Assembly: GCF_030209575.1 (NCBI RefSeq) | Contig: NZ_JARVRS010000001.1 | Span: 3,410,001 to 3,474,000, forward strand | Length of the DNA: 64,000 nucleotides | Direction: 5' to 3' | Source: Leifsonia sp. fls2-241-R2A-40a | GTDB lineage: Bacteria; Actinomycetota; Actinomycetes; Actinomycetales; Microbacteriaceae | Part shown: positions 61,473 through 64,000 of the stretch, piece after piece | Position numbering within the stretch: the stretch's first letter is position 1 | Layout of the letters: every line of letters begins with the position of its first letter | The notes under the pieces: model-generated | Seen by the model: only the letters and a program-made list of their open reading frames with translations | Told to the model about the DNA's origin: nothing | The model's database searches: none | Position numbers and translations under genes: made by a program

Positions 61473-62909
61473 TCAGCGAGCGGACGCCTGCGTCGTCTCC
61501 CCTGCCGAGCCGCCGCTGCCCGCGCTGTCGCCGATGACCAGCTCGCCGCGGTCGATGCCGATCATAGCCAGGTTGCGCATGGACTCCGTGCCGGGCGAGA
61601 AGTACTCGTTGTGCCCGGAGGAGCCGCCCAGGGACACATGCGTGATCGGGTCGACCGCGCCGCCGACGCCCATCGGCTTCGCGCCGTAGCCGGGTGACCC
61701 CGGGTCGCTGCCGAAGAAGGCGCTGTTCACGATCGGGTCCATCGGCGCCTCCCCAACGAAGACGTTGCCGCCGGTCACCGCGAGCCCGGCCACCGACTGC
61801 GCGTCGCTTCCCGGCGACCCCATCAGCGCGAGCGCGTCCACCGTCACCGTGTGACGCTCGAGCGCCATCAGCGCCGCCGTCGAGCCGTAGGAGTGGGCGA
61901 AGACGCTCAGGTAGGGCTGGTCGGCGTTGCGGAGGGCGCGGATGCCCTCGAGCGTGCGCTCCAGCCCGTCCGCGCCCTGCGTGGCGAGGGTCGTGCCGCC
62001 GATGTTCGTCAGGACGGGCGTCTGGTAGCCGATCCACGCCACCACGGCCACGCCGGGGGCGCCGCCGTGTCCGCGCGGTCCGAGGATCCGGCGCAGGGTC
62101 CCGGTCTGCAGGTCGTACTGTTCCTGCGCCACCTTCGCCCACGACTCGATCTGCTCGCCGACCGACATGTACATCCCCGGCACGAGCACGCTCACGTACG
62201 ACGCCGTGCGGAGGTCGCCGACCACGATCGAGGCCTTGGCGTCCGCGCTCGGGTCGAGCGCCACGAGGGTGCGGGTGACCCCGTCGTGCTTCGACAGGGC
62301 CTTGCCAACGTTGTTGAGGGTCTGCAGCTGGCGCTGCAGAGCGACACGCTGGGCCCGTCCGTGCGCCGACTTGACGGTCTTCGTGACGGACGCGATGGTC
62401 TGCTTCAGGTCGAGGGAGTTGGCGCGACCACGGACGTCGTAGGGCACACCCTCCAGGTTGCCGACGACGTGCGGCGCGGCCTGGATGAGCATCTGCTGCT
62501 TGTCCGGGTCGATCAGGTTCCAGAGGCGGCTGACATCGACGGCCGTCGGCGGGTTCACGAGCAGCGCGTCGAGCTTGGCCCGGTTCGCGTCGAGGAAGGA
62601 CGGAAGCGCTGCCGAGTTGAGTCCGGCGACCGCGCCCAGGAGAGCGGCGGAGGTCGAGCGACCCGCAGGCCCGGCGGGAAGATCCGACACCGGACCGGCG
62701 ACGGATGCGAGCGACACGGAGGCCGGGGACACGGACGACGGCGAGACGGATCCGACCGACACGGACGCCGGCGAGGCCGACACCGCAGACGTGACCGCGG
62801 AGACCGACGAGACCGCGTTGTGCTGCACGTCGGCAGGCAGCACAAAAGCCCCGGTCAGTCCGGAGACTACCGAGGTAACAGTGAGTACAGCTGCAAAGCC
62901 GACCAGCAC
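61473..62909 (-). CDS. Secreted alpha/beta hydrolase of the DUF1023 family (second copy)
   Basis: The 478-residue protein starts at GTG 62909 (a TAG 11 codons upstream closes the frame) with a hydrophobic leader VLVGFAAVLTVTSVVSGLTGAFV that lacks a charged n-region, then a Ser/Val/Ala-rich tether of repeated VSPASVS-like units (residues about 30-75). The helical segment LPSFLDANRAKLDALLVNPP and LDPDKQQMLIQAAPHVVGNLEGVPYDVRGRANSLDL precede the hydrolase with VFAHSYGSTAAL (nucleophile Ser) and SGHNEYF near the end. It is the paralogue of the protein at 4374-5651. Confidence 0.78.
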   Translation of the reverse strand: MLVGFAAVLTVTSVVSGLTGAFVLPADVQHNAVSSVSAVTSAVSASPASVSVGSVSPSSVSPASVSLASVAGPVSDLPAGPAGRSTSAALLGAVAGLNSAALPSFLDANRAKLDALLVNPPTAVDVSRLWNLIDPDKQQMLIQAAPHVVGNLEGVPYDVRGRANSLDLKQTIASVTKTVKSAHGRAQRVALQRQLQTLNNVGKALSKHDGVTRTLVALDPSADAKASIVVGDLRTASYVSVLVPGMYMSVGEQIESWAKVAQEQYDLQTGTLRRILGPRGHGGAPGVAVVAWIGYQTPVLTNIGGTTLATQGADGLERTLEGIRALRNADQPYLSVFAHSYGSTAALMALERHTVTVDALALMGSPGSDAQSVAGLAVTGGNVFVGEAPMDPIVNSAFFGSDPGSPGYGAKPMGVGGAVDPITHVSLGGSSGHNEYFSPGTESMRNLAMIGIDRGELVIGDSAGSGGSAGETTQASAR

Positions 62910-63013
62910 TCCGTCCGGGTCCCTCCGAGAGCGAGCGAGCTAAGCCCTTGCAGTGCGCTCGAGCGAGCGCACTCCTCGACTCTACCCATGAATGGGTGGT
63001 GGACGGCAAGTCG

Positions 63014-63038
63014 TTCTACCCCCGATTCAGGGGGAGAA
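63014..63038 (-). terminator. Terminator after ligA
   Basis: CCCCC (63019-63023) pairs with GGGGG (63030-63034), extended by TCT and AGA across a single-base bulge. Confidence 0.5.
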
Positions 63039-63073
63039 TTCGCATACTGTCCGTGCGAAGGGGGACCGGAAAA

Positions 63074-64000
<927 letters not shown>

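Overview
The window is high-GC DNA with dense gene packing, frequent 1-4 base start/stop overlaps and many GTG or TTG starts. Gene content (Orn, RslA-type anti-sigma, trHbO globin, Dps, GatCAB next to ligA, MT0933-type antitoxin, secreted DUF1023 hydrolases) points to an actinobacterium. A Microbacteriaceae member close to Leifsonia is my best inference; I could not run a search. Most of the window is ordinary chromosomal backbone. Only the first ~440 bases look foreign: a gene tail, a degraded piece matching tRNA-His, and the 3' half of a tRNA-Gly(CCC) that looks like the attachment site of an integrated element.

Layout. 0.5-3.6 kb: membrane protein, orphan antitoxin-like protein and a histidine kinase/response regulator pair. 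3.7-5.7 kb: Dps and a secreted DUF1023 hydrolase, followed by a cluster of CGAAGGAGA repeats. 5.8-9.4 kb: a coupled minus-strand operon rpiB, Nei-type glycosylase, PaiB-type flavoprotein, amidohydrolase. 9.5-16 kb: aminopeptidase N, then a drug-efflux-like ABC pair run straight into a second kinase/regulator pair. 16-21 kb: MscS channel, truncated haemoglobin, FAD dehydrogenase, TesB thioesterase. 20.9-23.3 kb: an ECF sigma/anti-sigma operon divergent from a Tat Rieske lipoprotein and a DUF2231 membrane protein, with the same TGAACC-N16-CGTG promoter facing each way. 23.3-28.5 kb: thioesterase, EttA, lipoprotein, SSB and a secreted nuclease fused to cell-wall-binding repeats.

28.5-39 kb: MsrA, NadE, antiporter, LysR/MFS divergon, convergent tRNA-Arg(TCT) and tRNA-His, Orn, SGNH hydrolase, thioredoxin-like protein, and a winged-helix repressor divergent from an MFS pump across a perfect operator-like palindrome. 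39-45.3 kb: lytic-transglycosylase-like protein, metallopeptidase, and a TPP-riboswitch operon YkoE-EcfA-EcfT-kinase for import of a thiamine precursor. 45-56 kb: GerW-like protein, phosphatase-superfamily enzyme, DinB, aldo-keto reductase, a second YidC with DUF6412, FadD, PaaI, MpaB and YbaK-type proteins. 56-64 kb: gatB-gatA-gatC, a Tat phospholipase-C-like phosphoesterase, a second DUF1023 hydrolase and the 3' part of ligA.

A recurrent promoter style runs through the window. At 21 starts a -10 hexamer (mostly TANNNT) ends six or seven bases before the start codon, which predicts leaderless transcripts and was used to choose several starts.
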